Assembly: GCF_000699445.3 (NCBI RefSeq)
Contig: NC_067195.1
Coordinates: 15,250,787-15,314,786, forward strand
Source of the DNA: Schistosoma haematobium
Taxonomy: Eukaryota > Platyhelminthes > Trematoda > Strigeidida > Schistosomatidae
Length of the DNA: 64,000 nt
Direction: 5' to 3'
Part shown: positions 35,740-48,627 of the stretch, in pieces
How positions within the stretch are numbered: the stretch's first letter is position 1
How the letters are laid out: every line of letters begins with the position of its first letter
Position numbers and translations under genes: made by a program
The notes under the pieces: generated by a model
What the model was told of the DNA's origin: nothing
Seen by the model: only the letters and a program-made list of their open reading frames with translations
Databases searched by the model: none

Positions 35740-38700
35740 AATAGAAAGGTTCTATTTTTCTTGCTGTTTAGGAGAAATATTTTCTTTTTAAATATAAAAC
35801 TATTACCATATATTGGACACCTGTTTCTTACTTAATGTAATAACCTTTAACATTGCAAAGTGCCCAGTACTGTAAGTTGTTGATTGTAAAATTTGTGAAA
35901 TTTAATTGTAGTGTTAAACTAAAAATGATATTGAACAATTATCGAGTTATGTTGTGAAGTCATGGTAGTCTGTGGTTGTTGGCTATTGTGGTCCAATTTA
36001 GAGATTAGATGTGATTGGTCTTTGTCATTGGAGCTTATTAGCTTTTAATTTATTCAAAAGTAAAATTTCGGTTTTACACAATCAAATACGTTTTAATGTA
36101 CGAAATAATACTCAGTTTCCCCTAGTTTACATGATTTTACTCTAGATATCAGATAGCAGTAAAAGATATGATTGAGTTAACTTTATATATCCAATATCTT
36201 AATGACATTACCAAACTAGCTATTAGTTTTTGACTATGAAGAAAATATGTATCATATAGACAATGATATCCATAAATCTTTCGTATATTTATGAAGATTA
36301 TCATTAGCCTAGTTATTTATCATTTATGAATATTCGAAGTTTTATCTTCTCAATAAAGCCAGTACATAAACGAAATCATGTGAAAGCATACCAGGGTAAT
36401 TAATTGTTTTGCTTTTATGCCGTTATGAGCCTAATTTATGACTCACTACTTACCACTTTTCTTGAAATATACCATGTATATTCTGTTAGAATATTGGATC
36501 AAATATCATTGTGGCAATTATCACAGTTATCATTAATATTGTCAATGTTATTGCAGATATAAAACCAATATTACTGAATATTCAACAACGAATTAACAAA
36601 AACAAATTGAGGATTAACCTTATCTCACATTACAGCATATGTTTCTCGTTTTATGTAAACCAAAGTATTATTCATACACATTCACATCGGAAAAATGAGA
36701 TACTGAATGTGTTATACTATTCTAAAATTGTGGTATTTCAAAAAGACATTTTATTTTATCTGCCTGCCTATCTATTAATCTGATTATCTGTCATGTGTCT
36801 TATATTATTATTTCCTATAATAATAAAGATTCAAAGTGAAACAGTATTGGTTGTGATGATGGATATATAATAGTGATTTGTTATTTATTTGAAACTGAAC
36901 GTAGTTACATAACTAATCAGCCTCTTTATATGTTTAGTTTATTCAACGATTTAAGGAATTCAATCAATTCTAATTTTATTGTAGAAGTTTAGTCATACGA
37001 TATGAATCAATGATTATTGATTGCCAGGTAATTCATGGCGGTTTTTTTATTTAAAAAAATACGTGTTGAATAACTTATGGAAATTGACCAGTGTAATCAA
37101 TAATTACAATTGAATTCGTTAAATATTCTTAGATAAATTCACTTGTATGATCAATTATCTCAAATGATTTAATATATCTTATCGTATATCAAATATTTTG
37201 ATACACAAAACAGGCATGTTATCACATGTCGAATCGCAAGGTTTACCGACGTTGTATGATAAGTTAAATGTAATACATGAATATTTAAAAATTCAGTCGT
37301 TGAGGTTTACGAGGAAATATATTAATTTTATTAGATTCATTCCACGAATCTAATTCTTCACAATGATTAACTTTGATTCACTGATGAAACAATCTTGGAT
37401 AACCAGTTTATATTTATTTGAGATTGAAAGTACTATTTGAGAATGCTAGGCAAATCTTAAAAAAAGCTCTACTTGATCTAGTTTATGTGCATGGTTATAT
37501 CCGTCGGTGGTGTATCGTGATAATTCTAAGGAGGTTGACTACCTCAGTGAGATCCAAGCCCGAATCTCTGTGTCAGGGTTAAAGAAGCATCCACTGAGTT
37601 ATTTTTTTTGAGAGAGAGAGAGAATACAATCAACACTAAAAAATAAACGAACACTACAATGGTAACTACCAGATGGTTAGTCACTGTAAACTTCTCAGTG
37701 CAACAGGAAGTCGGTCTAGGCCAGAAGTGTTAAGTGGTAACATCTCCGGTCGTGACAGTAAATGATGTCTTGCAGGCGAGTACCAAATAGTACCAAAGTT
37801 AGATTGAGGGTTGATTACTGTTTGCCACTAATCACCCTGTAACCGAAGTTAAGCAAATAATGGTGAGGTTATAATTTATGGACGACGTTTGAGCGATTCT
37901 AAAGTGACCTTGAGAATGTCCACCTACTTACTAAGGTTAAATGAAGGTTATAAAACTGACATCAGCTAAATGCCAAAACGCTATTTAGCCAAATGGATGG
38001 ATGAAGTTCGCGACAAAATCCCAGATCTGTTATCCTAAATCTGATTAGTCTGTCCATAACTTATGGTCTTACCCAAATAATGTATTAAAACGAAATCTTT
38101 GATTAAGATAATATTAGCGGACACAGTAACAAGTCTAGCATGCATATCTTAAAGAGATTTTTATGGCCTTTAAAAGAACTACCTGCTCAACGTGTATTGA
38201 TGTCTATAATCAGTAGTGGAATCTATGTATCAGTGTACAGTCATGATGAGAAGCTAATTGGGAAGAAAAGAATATCACTACCTCAAATGTATTTTTAATT
38301 TCTCAGTCGAGAAAAACTGTCAAGTGTAACGTTAAGTTAACCAACCGAAATCCTTTCACGATGAATGTAACGTATTAAACTGTACACAATCTCCAAAAAT
38401 TAAAATAAACTGCATGATAAAGCTTACCCTTACTTGGTACAGGTCAAAGTTTTAACAGGACACAAACCAATCACTCAGAAATTGTCTACATCAAACAACA
38501 CATAGATTCGAAAGTGTATAAAGACCAGATTAACTGAACGAAATAGAAATGAAGCATAATTCTAAGACAAATTTAAATCATACTAACACCAAATTTTTAA
38601 ACAACAAAATAGTGTCATCTTTTTGTTGTTTATATTAAGAATACGGTTTCCATAGATTTCCTTGAACAATATTTTTTGTCTCTAGAATGATTTATTAGAA

Positions 38701-39236
38701 GTGATTAATTGAAAAAAATAAGAGGATTCTAAAATGAATAAGTGTATTTCTATCAAATGAATGGAAAAAATCGTATTTACTATGAATAACTGGATTAGTT
38801 AATATTAGTTTTATACGTATAAAAGACTTATTTAAAGGTTGTATTCATCAAAGACTGATGTCAATTGAGATACTATTGAAATCAGGAGACGTTGAACACT
38901 TATTTGATCTTAGAATAGGATTTCTCAGTTGTGTGTCTTCAAGATTCCACCAGAGATCGAAGCCAGAAAGTTTTGCAATTTTCTAAATAGATAAAATGTA
39001 TAGTTTGGTGTTTATATCTTTGAATGACTGCATTTTATGAATGTTTATATAAATGAATCACTATAATCGCTTGTTTATTTACTGTTCTTATAATTATTAT
39101 TACTGTCCTTCAATGAAATTTAAGAGTAATGTTAGCACACATGCACATATATACCTACATACAAAAATATACCGTTATTCACTTGACCAACATATTTGTT
39201 TCAATGGCTTGTTTTGTTAGTATAACGTTTCTGTTC
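35740..39236. other. Mostly AT-rich non-coding sequence
   Basis: No gene recognised. 37540-38050 is less AT-rich and repeat-like (a (GA)n run at 37611-37621) but no family is assigned. Confidence 0.4.
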
Positions 39237-39249
39237 GTTTTGTGTAGAC

Positions 39250-42200
39250 TTACTTACTTACTTACGCCTGCTACTCCCAATGGAGCATAGGCCGCTGACC
39301 AGCATTCTCCAACCCACTCTATCCTGGGCCTTCTTTTCTAGTTCCTTCCAATTCTTGTTCATTTTTCTCATGTCTATCTCCATTTCTCGGCGTAATATGT
39401 TCTTTGGTCTTCCTCTTTTCCTTTGACCTTCAGGATTCCATGTGAGGGCTTGTCTTGTGACGCAGTTGGGTGCTTTCCTCAATGTGTGTCCTATCCACTT
39501 CCAGCGCTTCTTCCTGATTTCTTCCTCCACTGGGATCTGGTTTGTTCTCTCCCACAGTACGTTGTTGCTAATAGTGTCCGGCCAATGGATCTGAAGTATT
39601 TTGCGTAGACAATTGTTAATAAACACCTGTATTTTCTGGATGATGGCTTTTGTAGTTCTCCAGGTTTCTGCCCCATACAGTAGAACTGTCTTGACATTTG
39701 TATTGAAAATCCTGACCTTGGTGTTGGTTGACAGTTGCTTTGAGTTCCAGATGTTCCTCAGTTGTAAATATGCTGCTCTTGCTTTGCCGATCCGCGCCTT
39801 CACATCTGCATCAGATCCACCCTGTTCATCAATGATGCTGCCCAAATACGTAAAGGTTTTTACATCTTCCAAATCTTCTCCGTCAATTGTGATTGGATTG
39901 GTGCATTCTGTGTTGTATCGGAGAATCCTACTTTTCCCTTTGTGTATATTGAGACCTAGTGCTGCTGAGGCTGCTGCCACACTGTTTGTCTTCTCCTGCA
40001 TCTGTTGTTGCGTTTGGGATAGAAGGGCCAGATCGTCTGCGAAGTCTAGATCATCCAACTGCATCTTAGATGTCCATTGTATCCCGCGCTTTCCTTCAGA
40101 CGTTGACGTCTTCATGGTCCAGTCGATCACCAGGAGAAAGGGTGAGAGTAAGCAACCTTGCCTAACACCGGTCTTCACTTTGAACGACTTTGTCAACTGT
40201 CCTCCATGCACAATTTTGCAGTGTAATCCATCATATGAGTTCTGTATGATATTGACTATCTTCTGAGGCACGCCGTAGTGTCGAAGAAGTTTCCATAGTG
40301 TTGTTCTGTCCACGCTATCAAATGCCTTTTCGTAGTCAATGAAGTTGATGTAGAGTGATGAATTCCATTCAATTGATTGTTCCACAATGATCCGTAGAGT
40401 TGTGATTTGGTCTGTACACGATCTATCCTTACGGAATCCTGCCTGTTGGTCACGAAGTTGGGCGTCTACGCAGTCCTTCGTCCTGTTTAACAATACCCTG
40501 TTGAAGACTTTTCCCGGTATTGAGAGAAGAGTGATACCCCTGTAGTTATCACACTTGCTGAGATCGCCTTTCTTCGGTATTTTGATCAGTAGTCCTTCTT
40601 TCCAGTCTGTTGGTACTTGTTCCTCATCCCAAATCTTATTGAAGAGAATGTGGAGTATCCTTGCAGTTGCCGCTACGTCTGCTTTTAGTGCCTCTGCTGG
40701 AATGTTGTCCGGTCCTGCTGCTTTGCCACTCTTGATTTGTCTGATGGCCATGCTGATTTCTTCAATTGTTGGTGGGCCAAAATTGATTGGGAGGTCCGTG
40801 GGTGCTGCTTCGATGTTGGGTGGGTTCAGTGGAGCTGGTCGATTCAACAGTTCTTTGAAGTGTTCTACCCACCTGTTTTGTTGCTCTTCAATGTTGATGA
40901 TTACCTCGCCTTCCTTGCTTTTCACTGGTCGTCCTGGTTTGCGGCGATTTCCAGAGAGTTTCTTTGTCGTGTCATACAATTGTCTCATGTTTCCTTCTCT
41001 TGCAGCCTTTTCCGCCGTCGTTGCTAAATCTTCCACATATTTACGTTTGTCGGTTCTGATGCTCCTCTTCACTTGTTTGTTTATTTCCGTGTATTCAGCT
41101 TGTGCCTTGGCTTTTTCTGCTCTTGTTCGGCTGGTATTGATCGCTGCCTTCTTGTTCCTCCTTTCTAGAATCTTATCCAGTGTATCAACAGTGATCCATT
41201 CCTTGTGGTGGTGCTTCTTGTGACCCAGGACCTCATGACATGTTGAAGTGATTGCCTCTTTGATCCCCTTCCAGTTGCTCTCCACAGTAGTTCCTTCTCC
41301 ATTGAGTAGATCATGAAAGGCCTGGAACTTATTGCTGAGGACTATCTTGAATTCGTTGAGTTTGTTAGTATCCTGAAGAAAGGCCGTATTGAACTTTTGT
41401 GATACTGTCTGCCCCGTTGTCCAGTGCTTCTTGAGTTTCAATTTCATCTTGGCGACCAGTAAGTGATGATCTGATGCTATATCAGCTCCTCTCTTGGTTC
41501 TCACGCCCTCTATAGTCCTCCTGAACGTTTTGTTGATGCAAATATAGTCGATTTGGTTTTGTGTAGAGTGATCCGGTGAAGTCCATGTGGTTTTGTGTAT
41601 GCGTTTATGTGGGAATATGGTGCCACCTATGACCAGCCTATTGAAGGCACATAGATTTGCAAATCTCTCACCATTTTCGTTTCTTTCTCCCAGTCCGTGT
41701 CGTCCCATGATGTCTTCATATCCAGTGTTGTCCGTTCCAACCTTGGCGTTGAAATCTCCCATCAGAATGGTCAGGTCCTATGTTGGGTACTTCTAGACTA
41801 TTGACTGCAGCATATTGTAGAATTGATCTTTAGCGTCTTCATTGTAGTCGTTGGTAGGCGCATAGCATTGGATGATGTTCATTGAAATGCCCTCTTTCTT
41901 TGTTTTAAACGAGGCTTTGATGATCCTTGGTCCATGAGATTCCCATCCTATAAGTGCATTTTGCGCTTGTTTGGACAGCATCAATGCAACTCCTTGTGTA
42001 TGTGGTGCATTTTCTTCTTCATGGCCGGAGTATAACAGGAGCTCTCCTGTAGTTAGTCGTTGTTGTCCAACTTGTGTCCAATGTGTTTCACTGATCCCAA
42101 GTACCTCTAGGTTGTATCTTCTCATTTCTGCAGCAATTTGGAAGGCTCTTCCGGTGTCCCACATTGTACGAACATTCCATGTACCTAAATAAATGGTCGC

Positions 42201-42458
42201 TCTGGTTGTCAGAAGGGGCATCGGCCTCATAACTTCCGAAGGGATTCGGCTTTCATCATGAGGCGTCATAATTCTTCTAAATGAAGATCTTCTGACTCCC
42301 AGGGCAGAGTTTAAAAGGTTTGAATAATTTTTTCTGGTTAGCGTTTTTTTAGCGAGTTAGTTTTCTACGGGATGGGGACGCCAACCCCATGCCCAACCCT
42401 CCTCCTTTATCCGGACTTGGGACCGGCAGTAGCCCCCGGAGGGACTCCAGGCGGAGTT
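39250..42458 (-). mobile_element. Full-length RTE-clade retrotransposon (SR2/Perere-3-like)
   Basis: A complete 3209-bp insertion with a perfect 13-bp target-site duplication, gttttgtgtagac, at 39237-39249 and 42459-42471. In sense (minus) order: a 5' leader of about 190 bases, one long frame (42269 to 39258) and a 3' end in (GTAA)n, seen as ttacttacttac on the plus strand. RTE elements of schistosomes have this single-ORF layout and short tandem-repeat tail. Assignment to the SR2/SjR2/Perere-3 group is from remembered family features, not a search. The unbroken duplication and near-intact frame indicate a recent insertion. Confidence 0.93.
39258..42269 (-). pseudogene. RTE endonuclease-reverse transcriptase, two TAG stops
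   Basis: A single reading frame of 1003 codons broken only by two in-frame TAG codons at 41795-41793 and 41780-41778, four codons apart. Upstream piece: LGTWNVRTM (Asn motif), ISETHW (catalytic Glu), GVALMLS, IQCYAPT (Tyr motif). Downstream piece: [27 protein letters not shown] (His motif), completing the apurinic-type endonuclease. The reverse transcriptase follows: [27 protein letters not shown] (motif A), [13 protein letters not shown] (motif B), [10 protein letters not shown] (motif C). After it come ETWRTT, the KRGRPK basic patch and DRVGWRM at the C-terminus. All catalytic residues are present. The stops fall between the tyrosine and GDFN motifs, so no intact endonuclease would be made. 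The ATG at 42269 is the first good start after an in-frame TAA in the leader. Confidence 0.93.
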
Positions 42459-42769
42459 GTTTTGTGTAGACAGTTAAAAATATATATTTAATCCCGATTT
42501 CTCGCAGTACTATTGACTTTATCTTATTTTAATGTTTGTGCTAATCCAGGTTATGCAAATGGTTTTTGATAAAAGTAAAGTACAACCTAGTCAAATGTCT
42601 TATTTGACGTAAAAGAATTCAGAGAATAACAACTAAATGAAGCTTTAGTAACAGACGGCAATCCAAAAAGATAGATAACGGTTAATTTTAGTGGAGAATA
42701 GTAATACACAATTAAAATTTTGTGAATATAAATCGATGATTTTTTGTCCTTTAGCTGCTACATATGGAA

Positions 42770-43268
42770 CTCAAAATAACTGTCAACCACTATCAAAGTC
42801 AGAATCTTCAGTACGAACGTCAAGACAGTTCTACTGTACATTGATGAAACTTAGAGAACTACCACATCTATCATCAAAAACCTACAAGCATTTATAAACA
42901 GTTGTCTACGCAAGATGCTGAATTTCCGTTGACCGGATGCTATCAGCGACAGCCTACTGTGGGCGAAAACAAACCATCTTCCAAATGAAGAGAGAATTAG
43001 CTAAAGACGTTGTAGGTGAGTAACACACTGATTACGGAAATCATCAAACTACATCACGATGCAAGTGCTAACTTGGAATCGTGAAGGGAAACGAAAAAGT
43101 GGAAGTCCAAAGAACACATGATGTTGGGAAATGGAAGCAGATATGCAAAGGATGAATAGTGACTGGAAAGAACTGGAAATTATTGTCCAGGATAGTGTTG
43201 GATGATTAATGCTGGTGAGTAGACTATACTCCTCCACGAGGCAGAGCAAGCGGAAGTAAGTAAGTAAT
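42770..43268 (+). mobile_element. Sense-strand RTE 3' fragment
   Basis: The plus strand carries the last 500 bases of an RTE element with many mutations: remnants of the region encoding the post-RT domain (VRTSRQFYCT in another frame) and the GRPK/WKELE region, ending gagcaagcggaagtaagtaagtaa, the (GTAA)n tail. It is 5'-truncated, and no target-site duplication is visible. The first 250 bases are close to 34640-34900 of copy E. Confidence 0.82.
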
Positions 43269-43450
43269 GGATTACTAACGTGGAAATTTTCTTGTGTGAC
43301 TATCATCCATTCCATTCGAGTTCCTTTACTTTATTTCGTTGTATTTTTAGAATACTCAACATTTCGTAAATGGCTTTTGCCGACATTAACCGAAAATCAG
43401 ATTTAACGGCTAGCAACGTTAAACCACCTAGATATTTTACCTAGAACTGT
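43269..43450 (+). repeat. Flank shared with the 30-kb RTE fragment
   Basis: Inverted counterpart of 29865-30045, beginning immediately after the (GTAA)n tail. Confidence 0.6.
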
Positions 43451-43479
43451 AAAAATTGAAAAAATTCCAGAACATTCGA

Positions 43480-44465
43480 ATTTTATTTCATGCTATCTAT
43501 AATTCTATTGTTATTACTGTTATAATTATTAGTTTGCTTAAATAAAAAATAATTTTTGAAATCTAATCAATTGCTTATTTTTTGCAAGCTTTGAATGTCA
43601 TAAATCAGCTGTTAGTCAGACAAATAAAATGCCTTGCACATTGTCCAATTGCGATTTTTACGTTGTTTTAAGTTGTAGATTTTATGAAAATTTCAACGAA
43701 TAATTAAAATAACTTTAAGTGAATGTTCAAATTTTATGTTTTCAGCGCACAAAATATTTGTTTACACACTAACTCGTTTTTTTGTTCTGTAGTTGTGCCG
43801 AGATGTTTACTTCAATAAATGTTGGAAGGTTTATGCTATACCAGACGTTCCACAGATATAGAAGCACTCCTTTTTCTGAACCAGTTATAACGTTATAAGT
43901 AAATCTAAGTATTAATAATAGTAGCATAAGACATATCCAATTTATATGATACATAGCTACCACGTAATATGTTTTATTTGTGTTCATGTTGACAGTATAA
44001 AATACTGTTATCAGTAGACAATATTGTTAAGTCAGTGTACGTATTAACCATGAATATTTTTTTTGTCATTTCAAAGTACAACTTGATTAAAGCAGTAGAT
44101 ATAAATTTGCAATGATCTGGTAATGTTTTTGAGAAAGAAAAAAATGACTCCTAATAACGAAACTAACCACGAATACATTTACAAGTTAGAAATGTAAACT
44201 GTTTGACGGGGATTATGGTTTATGGTAATATCCATGGTGCAAAGTTTAAGATGCAAGTTACGTATTGGAAAATTAAAAACTGAGTTATAACGATTATTTA
44301 TATGGTCGGAAATAATCTTGCTTGCAACAAATTCACGTTTCGATTAAACGTTTTCTCCAACAGAAGCATGTTGATGGGAAATCGGTTAGATTGCATTATC
44401 ATTTGAGAATAATAATTAGTTTTTTTACGGTTGAATTCAAGAGTTGATCTAAGTTAAACAACCAA
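43480..44465. other. AT-rich non-coding sequence
   Basis: No gene recognised. Confidence 0.4.
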
Positions 44466-44470
44466 TAGAA

Positions 44471-44700
44471 ACCTGGAAGAACTGGACGGCTTTTTCGTTT
44501 TAGTATGGGACTCCTCGTCGGTTAACATTTACGATCTCGCACACGAGACCGAAGGTCTTGGGTTTGAGTCCTGCGTAAACGATCGTGGATATGCATTAGT
44601 GAGAAGTTACACACTGGAACAAAACAGCTGTCCAGTTCTTCCAAGTTTTCAATGGTCGTCTAACTAAGATTGACTCGTGAATTCAACTGTTAAAATACTA
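44471..44700. repeat. Fold-back pair of hammerhead repeats, second type
   Basis: Two hammerhead-type segments face each other around a tRNA-like centre (B box gggtttgagtcc, about 44560). The left, on the minus strand, reads ..cga-cgagga-gtcccatactaaaac-gaa-aagccgtc. The right, on the plus strand, reads ..ttagtgagaagttacacactggaacaaaacagctgtc. The outer arms GGAAGAACTGGAC (44475-44487) and GTCCAGTTCTTCC (44630-44642) are perfect reverse complements, extending to about 20 bases with two mismatches. Both ribozyme cores have lost required bases. The right tail (tctaactaagattgactcgtga) matches the other copies of this type. Confidence 0.7.
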
Positions 44701-46085
44701 CGATCTCCACAAATCCCCATACTGATAATAATGAGTTTCATTGCAATTCGGGTTCAATAAGTGTAGGGACGTTTTTCATGATAATTCTTTGCTATTCGTC
44801 AAAACTAAACGTAGAATAGTGAATTGGGCTGAATTCAGTCAGTATTATTTTAAATAATCTACTTCCAATATAATATTATATAAAACTTATTGCTAAGAAA
44901 TGATATGCGATGACCGAAGTTGATCATGATAAAAAATTATTTCAATTGATTACCCATTTTATTACACATGTTAATAGATAAGGCTAATGTAAAATACTTT
45001 ATTTTGAAAGTGAACAGATTGATTAATTCTTATAGTAAATTTTAGGAATTCTTTGTTTACTTTTAAATTTTAAGTAGTATCTTGATGCTCAATAAATGCA
45101 CCGGTTTAGATTTTATCCATTTACTTTAGATTAAACTTTGTGATACAACAATTAAATTCAAACAACTTTCATCCGATGATTTAATTGTCAGTTCAACCTT
45201 TAATCATCACTTAATGATATATAAAGTAATAATTGTATGAATATTATTCAATTCAGGAGTATTTCACACCAAAAAATTAATTTTCGTCACGTTATTACTG
45301 AACGGAAAACAGTGTACTTGTTCTATTATATGACTTCTAAAAATTACACCAGGGATTCGAACCCACGAGTTTCAGGTTCAGAGTAATTATCTCAGTTTTA
45401 AACAAATAAGTTACCATAAAATCAATTATATTTCCGAATTTAGTTGTTTTCTATGATAATAAATAGTTAACGAATAGAAACTTTTCCGTAAATCTCTTAT
45501 TATGATAACCATCGGTTTATCACTAATGACTGACTTCAAGATGAATTATTTGAAGTCGAGTGATAAGTGATTATTAGAGATCAATATTCTAACAAGTGCT
45601 ACAGTTTTTATCGATATACATAGGTAATGATCAGACAATATCATTATAAATTGCCTGTATATTTGATGCACATAGAATTCTTTTCAAATTAATTTCAACT
45701 TAATTACTCGTTATAGCATGTACACTTATGACTGTTTGAATTCTAAATATGTTTTCAGTCATTTGAACAATTTGAAATACTTCTGTCTATTTATAATACG
45801 TCATTTCGTCCAATCAAATAAGGAGAATCATTGTTCGTTAGTTTACTGTTCAGTATTTTGTGACTTAGATGCACAAATGTATTATCGAATTACTTTATAA
45901 TTTAGGCATTTATTCAACTGGTCATTGTTGATGATAAACTCTTGAAACAAGGTTTACCTACAGTTTCACAGAATACTGTCAAAGATTTTGTAAATGTAAT
46001 TATCTTATGATTGGGTTTATTGTGCTTAGATAAATAAATCTACAGAATTTAACTTACCTGCTTAGAAATAAAATTCTCTCATTTT
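44701..46085. other. AT-rich non-coding sequence
   Basis: No gene recognised. A B-box-like string with flank (gggattcgaacccacgag, about 45354) may be an old tRNA-derived repeat. Confidence 0.4.
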
Positions 46086-46114
46086 TAAATAAACGCAATT
46101 TTTGAGCAATTATA

Positions 46115-46880
46115 GTCTATATGCATACCGGTAACATATAATTTTCCACCCATGCATACCATGGCATTCACATAGGTATATTTACCCCGTGAGCAGAGAT
46201 ACGTTACATTCACACCGGTAACATACAAGTTTTCATTCATCTATCGCATAGCATACACATATGTATATTCAACTACTTGGAAGTGAAGACGGTCACCACT
46301 CCCTTAGAAACATGTTTTGACAACGGACTGTCACTTAGGCATTACATGCATATCACTGGTACAAAGGCTTTCGCCCCTACACTTCACGACATACATATAG
46401 GCACAAGCACTGTTTCAGGTAACATTAATGGTCACATCTCCCTAGTATTTGCTACCAACTCTTTTTATAATACCTTCGACCTGAAGGATTAGGCCAATGA
46501 TTTTATTGAACATAGAGAAGGCATTATTCATCTTGAGTCCCTTTTGCTAGCCTACGCGCATACTCATTGCATATACTTGCATACATAAATCCCACAAACC
46601 GAAACTCATACAATTCTTACACATAAGCGTACACACTGGGCAGCCGCGAGCCATGAGAATGAAGCCCATTCAGTCTTGTTTACAGAAGAGTATTGGGTTA
46701 GTTCGATCACCGACCGCCTAGCTTATCTAACAAGGTTGCCCCTACTACCTAGAAGACTTATATGGAAGCCTTGAGTCTGATTTAGCTGTCTTTTTGTATA
46801 TTATTTCACACTACTTAATGCTGAAAAAGTAGTCCGACATATTGAAGCATCCTGGATATGAAATTTTTTAGCATCAGCCA
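46115..46880. repeat. Unassigned repeat-like segment of distinct composition
   Basis: This stretch is richer in C (and in A-C runs such as cacatac, cataca) than its neighbours. Its start holds an imperfect tandem duplication of period 87, anchored on accggtaacata at 46127 and 46214. No long frame is present; the 71-codon frame at 46277-46492 has no recognised domain. Later parts (tgctgaaaaagtagtccgac, gcatcctggatatgaa) read like the 3' end of an interspersed element, but I cannot name one. Confidence 0.4.
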
Positions 46881-48140
46881 ACTAATCTACTTGGTTACTT
46901 GGAAATTTCATATTATTGTTTAAATCACATAAGCATTTGTTCTTTAATTTCTCATTTAATTTTCAATGTACTCTATGTTTTGTCTGTCTTTAAACAAGTC
47001 GGTTATATTTGAAGATAACATCTGATTGGTTCTTATTTATTAATGATATTATTCGTTGGTACAACCTTTTGTTTTGCAGTTCATGATGTAGCTTTTTATT
47101 ATTTATTTATCTGTAGAGCAAACGAGATCTAAATACCGTGGCTGATAAATACTCATCTCATGATTTAGTGTTTGGATATTCTCTTTGTTTGAGTAACAGA
47201 TATCATAGAAGTTGTTTGGGTAACAATCAGTTTAGTTAGACGACATACTGTTTTGATGATAAATTGTGCTAATCAGTAGGCAAGAATTCCTGAACCTACG
47301 TTTTTCACCAGATGGAACTTAGCAACAAGGTTTTATCAGTGATTTTGAAGTAACTAATACTAACGCGTACTATCTAAGGTTCAAGTTTTCCTGTACATCT
47401 CCTCCAACAATCTAACATCAAAATATTGTGTACAGGATAGGGAGTCACCTATGCCAGTAATTACATTGAAACGTAATAGATAAAGCTGGTGTGGCTCAAA
47501 AGAACGCATGAATATAAAATTGGCTACTTCTTAGTGACCTGTTAGTTTAAATGTTACTGTTTATCACAAGTTATAATAGAAACCTAAAAATCTCTTAAAT
47601 TATTTGTCCACTAATCAATTTAAAAACGTTGTATGTTATTTGTAAACCTAATTGGCCAGTCAAACCAATTGATAATGAATTTAGAATCTTTCTAGGATAT
47701 TCGAAAAGACTACAGTCACCAGAGTTCATACACATTAATGATCAATTCGGTTCACAGACCAGTGGTTGAAATGTAGACGTCTAATTTTTCTCGATTTCAA
47801 TTTTAAGTCTAGATATAGTTTTTTGGAAAGTTGGACAAATTGAATTCGGCAATACTTAAAATATCGAAATAATGACAAATCTACTATTATACAGAAAATA
47901 ACATAAACCTGAAGCTGTAAGTTGAAAGATGAACGTTCAGTAGGATTTTTAAACAGTTCAAACGTTTGACAATTGCAAATCTTAAAACTTTTTCTTAGTT
48001 ATGATCGAGCACTATCAATGACTTCGCACTGTAAACATCATACTCTAATATTTTAATCCATTCGCTATTGAATAGTCTGCTTATTTTTCGCGAAGTTATG
48101 AACGACAGGTTCTGGTCTCAAAAATCATAAACATGGAAAT
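46881..48140. other. AT-rich non-coding sequence
   Basis: No gene recognised. An A-box-like relic (accagtggttgaaatg, about 47760) is present without a ribozyme core. Confidence 0.4.
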
Positions 48141-48627
48141 TGTTATGCCCCGATAAACATAATGAAGGGTAACTTTTGGGATCCATTTATGGACAAATAC
48201 TATGCGTATATTTTTATCGTATAATTGTTAATTAACTAAACTATTCATAATCATGTCCTTCTTATTATGAGCTTTATTATGACCTATGAACTATTATTCT
48301 ATGATTTACCGTTCTTGAATCATGCCCTGTCTATTAATTACTACCTCTCCCATCCACAGCCAAATTTGGCTAATTCTTGTACAAATGTTGTTTCCTACTT
48401 TGTGGTAGGAGGTGGTCTGTCTGGTTGGTATATAAACCCAGTGTGTTTGAAATAAATGATTCATATTGCAGAGGCTGAAATTGGTGTTCTGGACTTAACT
48501 GGCTGGGCTAGGTAGTAAGCAGGATCGATAAGTACTCTAGACTGCTCGCACGGGTTTTAGGCGTCACTGGTCTAATAGATAAATTACTGTTCTCTAACTG
48601 GCGGTGTTATCACATTATACAATAACA
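48141..48627 (+). mobile_element. Solo-type LTR, copy 3 (best preserved)
   Basis: A 487-bp segment starting TGTTATGCCC and ending AATAACA, aligned end to end with 25890-26370. It contains a TATA box (tatataaaccc, about 48430), an AATAAA signal 15-20 bases later (gaaataaatgattc) and a G-rich downstream region, the usual U3-R arrangement. The 62-codon frame at 48267-48455 lies inside and is not a gene. The flanks (gaaat, gggct) do not form a target-site duplication. Confidence 0.7.

Noticed and set aside
37825..37905. A 5S-rRNA-like string (atcaccctg...gaagttaagca...ttatggac)
   Set aside because: Only scattered bases match 5S rRNA; length and internal promoter do not fit, so chance or an old repeat is more likely.
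39601..40266. Long plus-strand open frames opposite the RTE element (also 40555-41223 and 41587-41796)
   Set aside because: They are antisense shadows of the RTE coding frame; no start context, splice sites or domain supports them.
45354..45372. tRNA-like B box (also 5580, 29510, 44560 and 731)
   Set aside because: No cloverleaf with matching acceptor and anticodon stems can be drawn; these are B boxes of short repeats, not tRNA genes.
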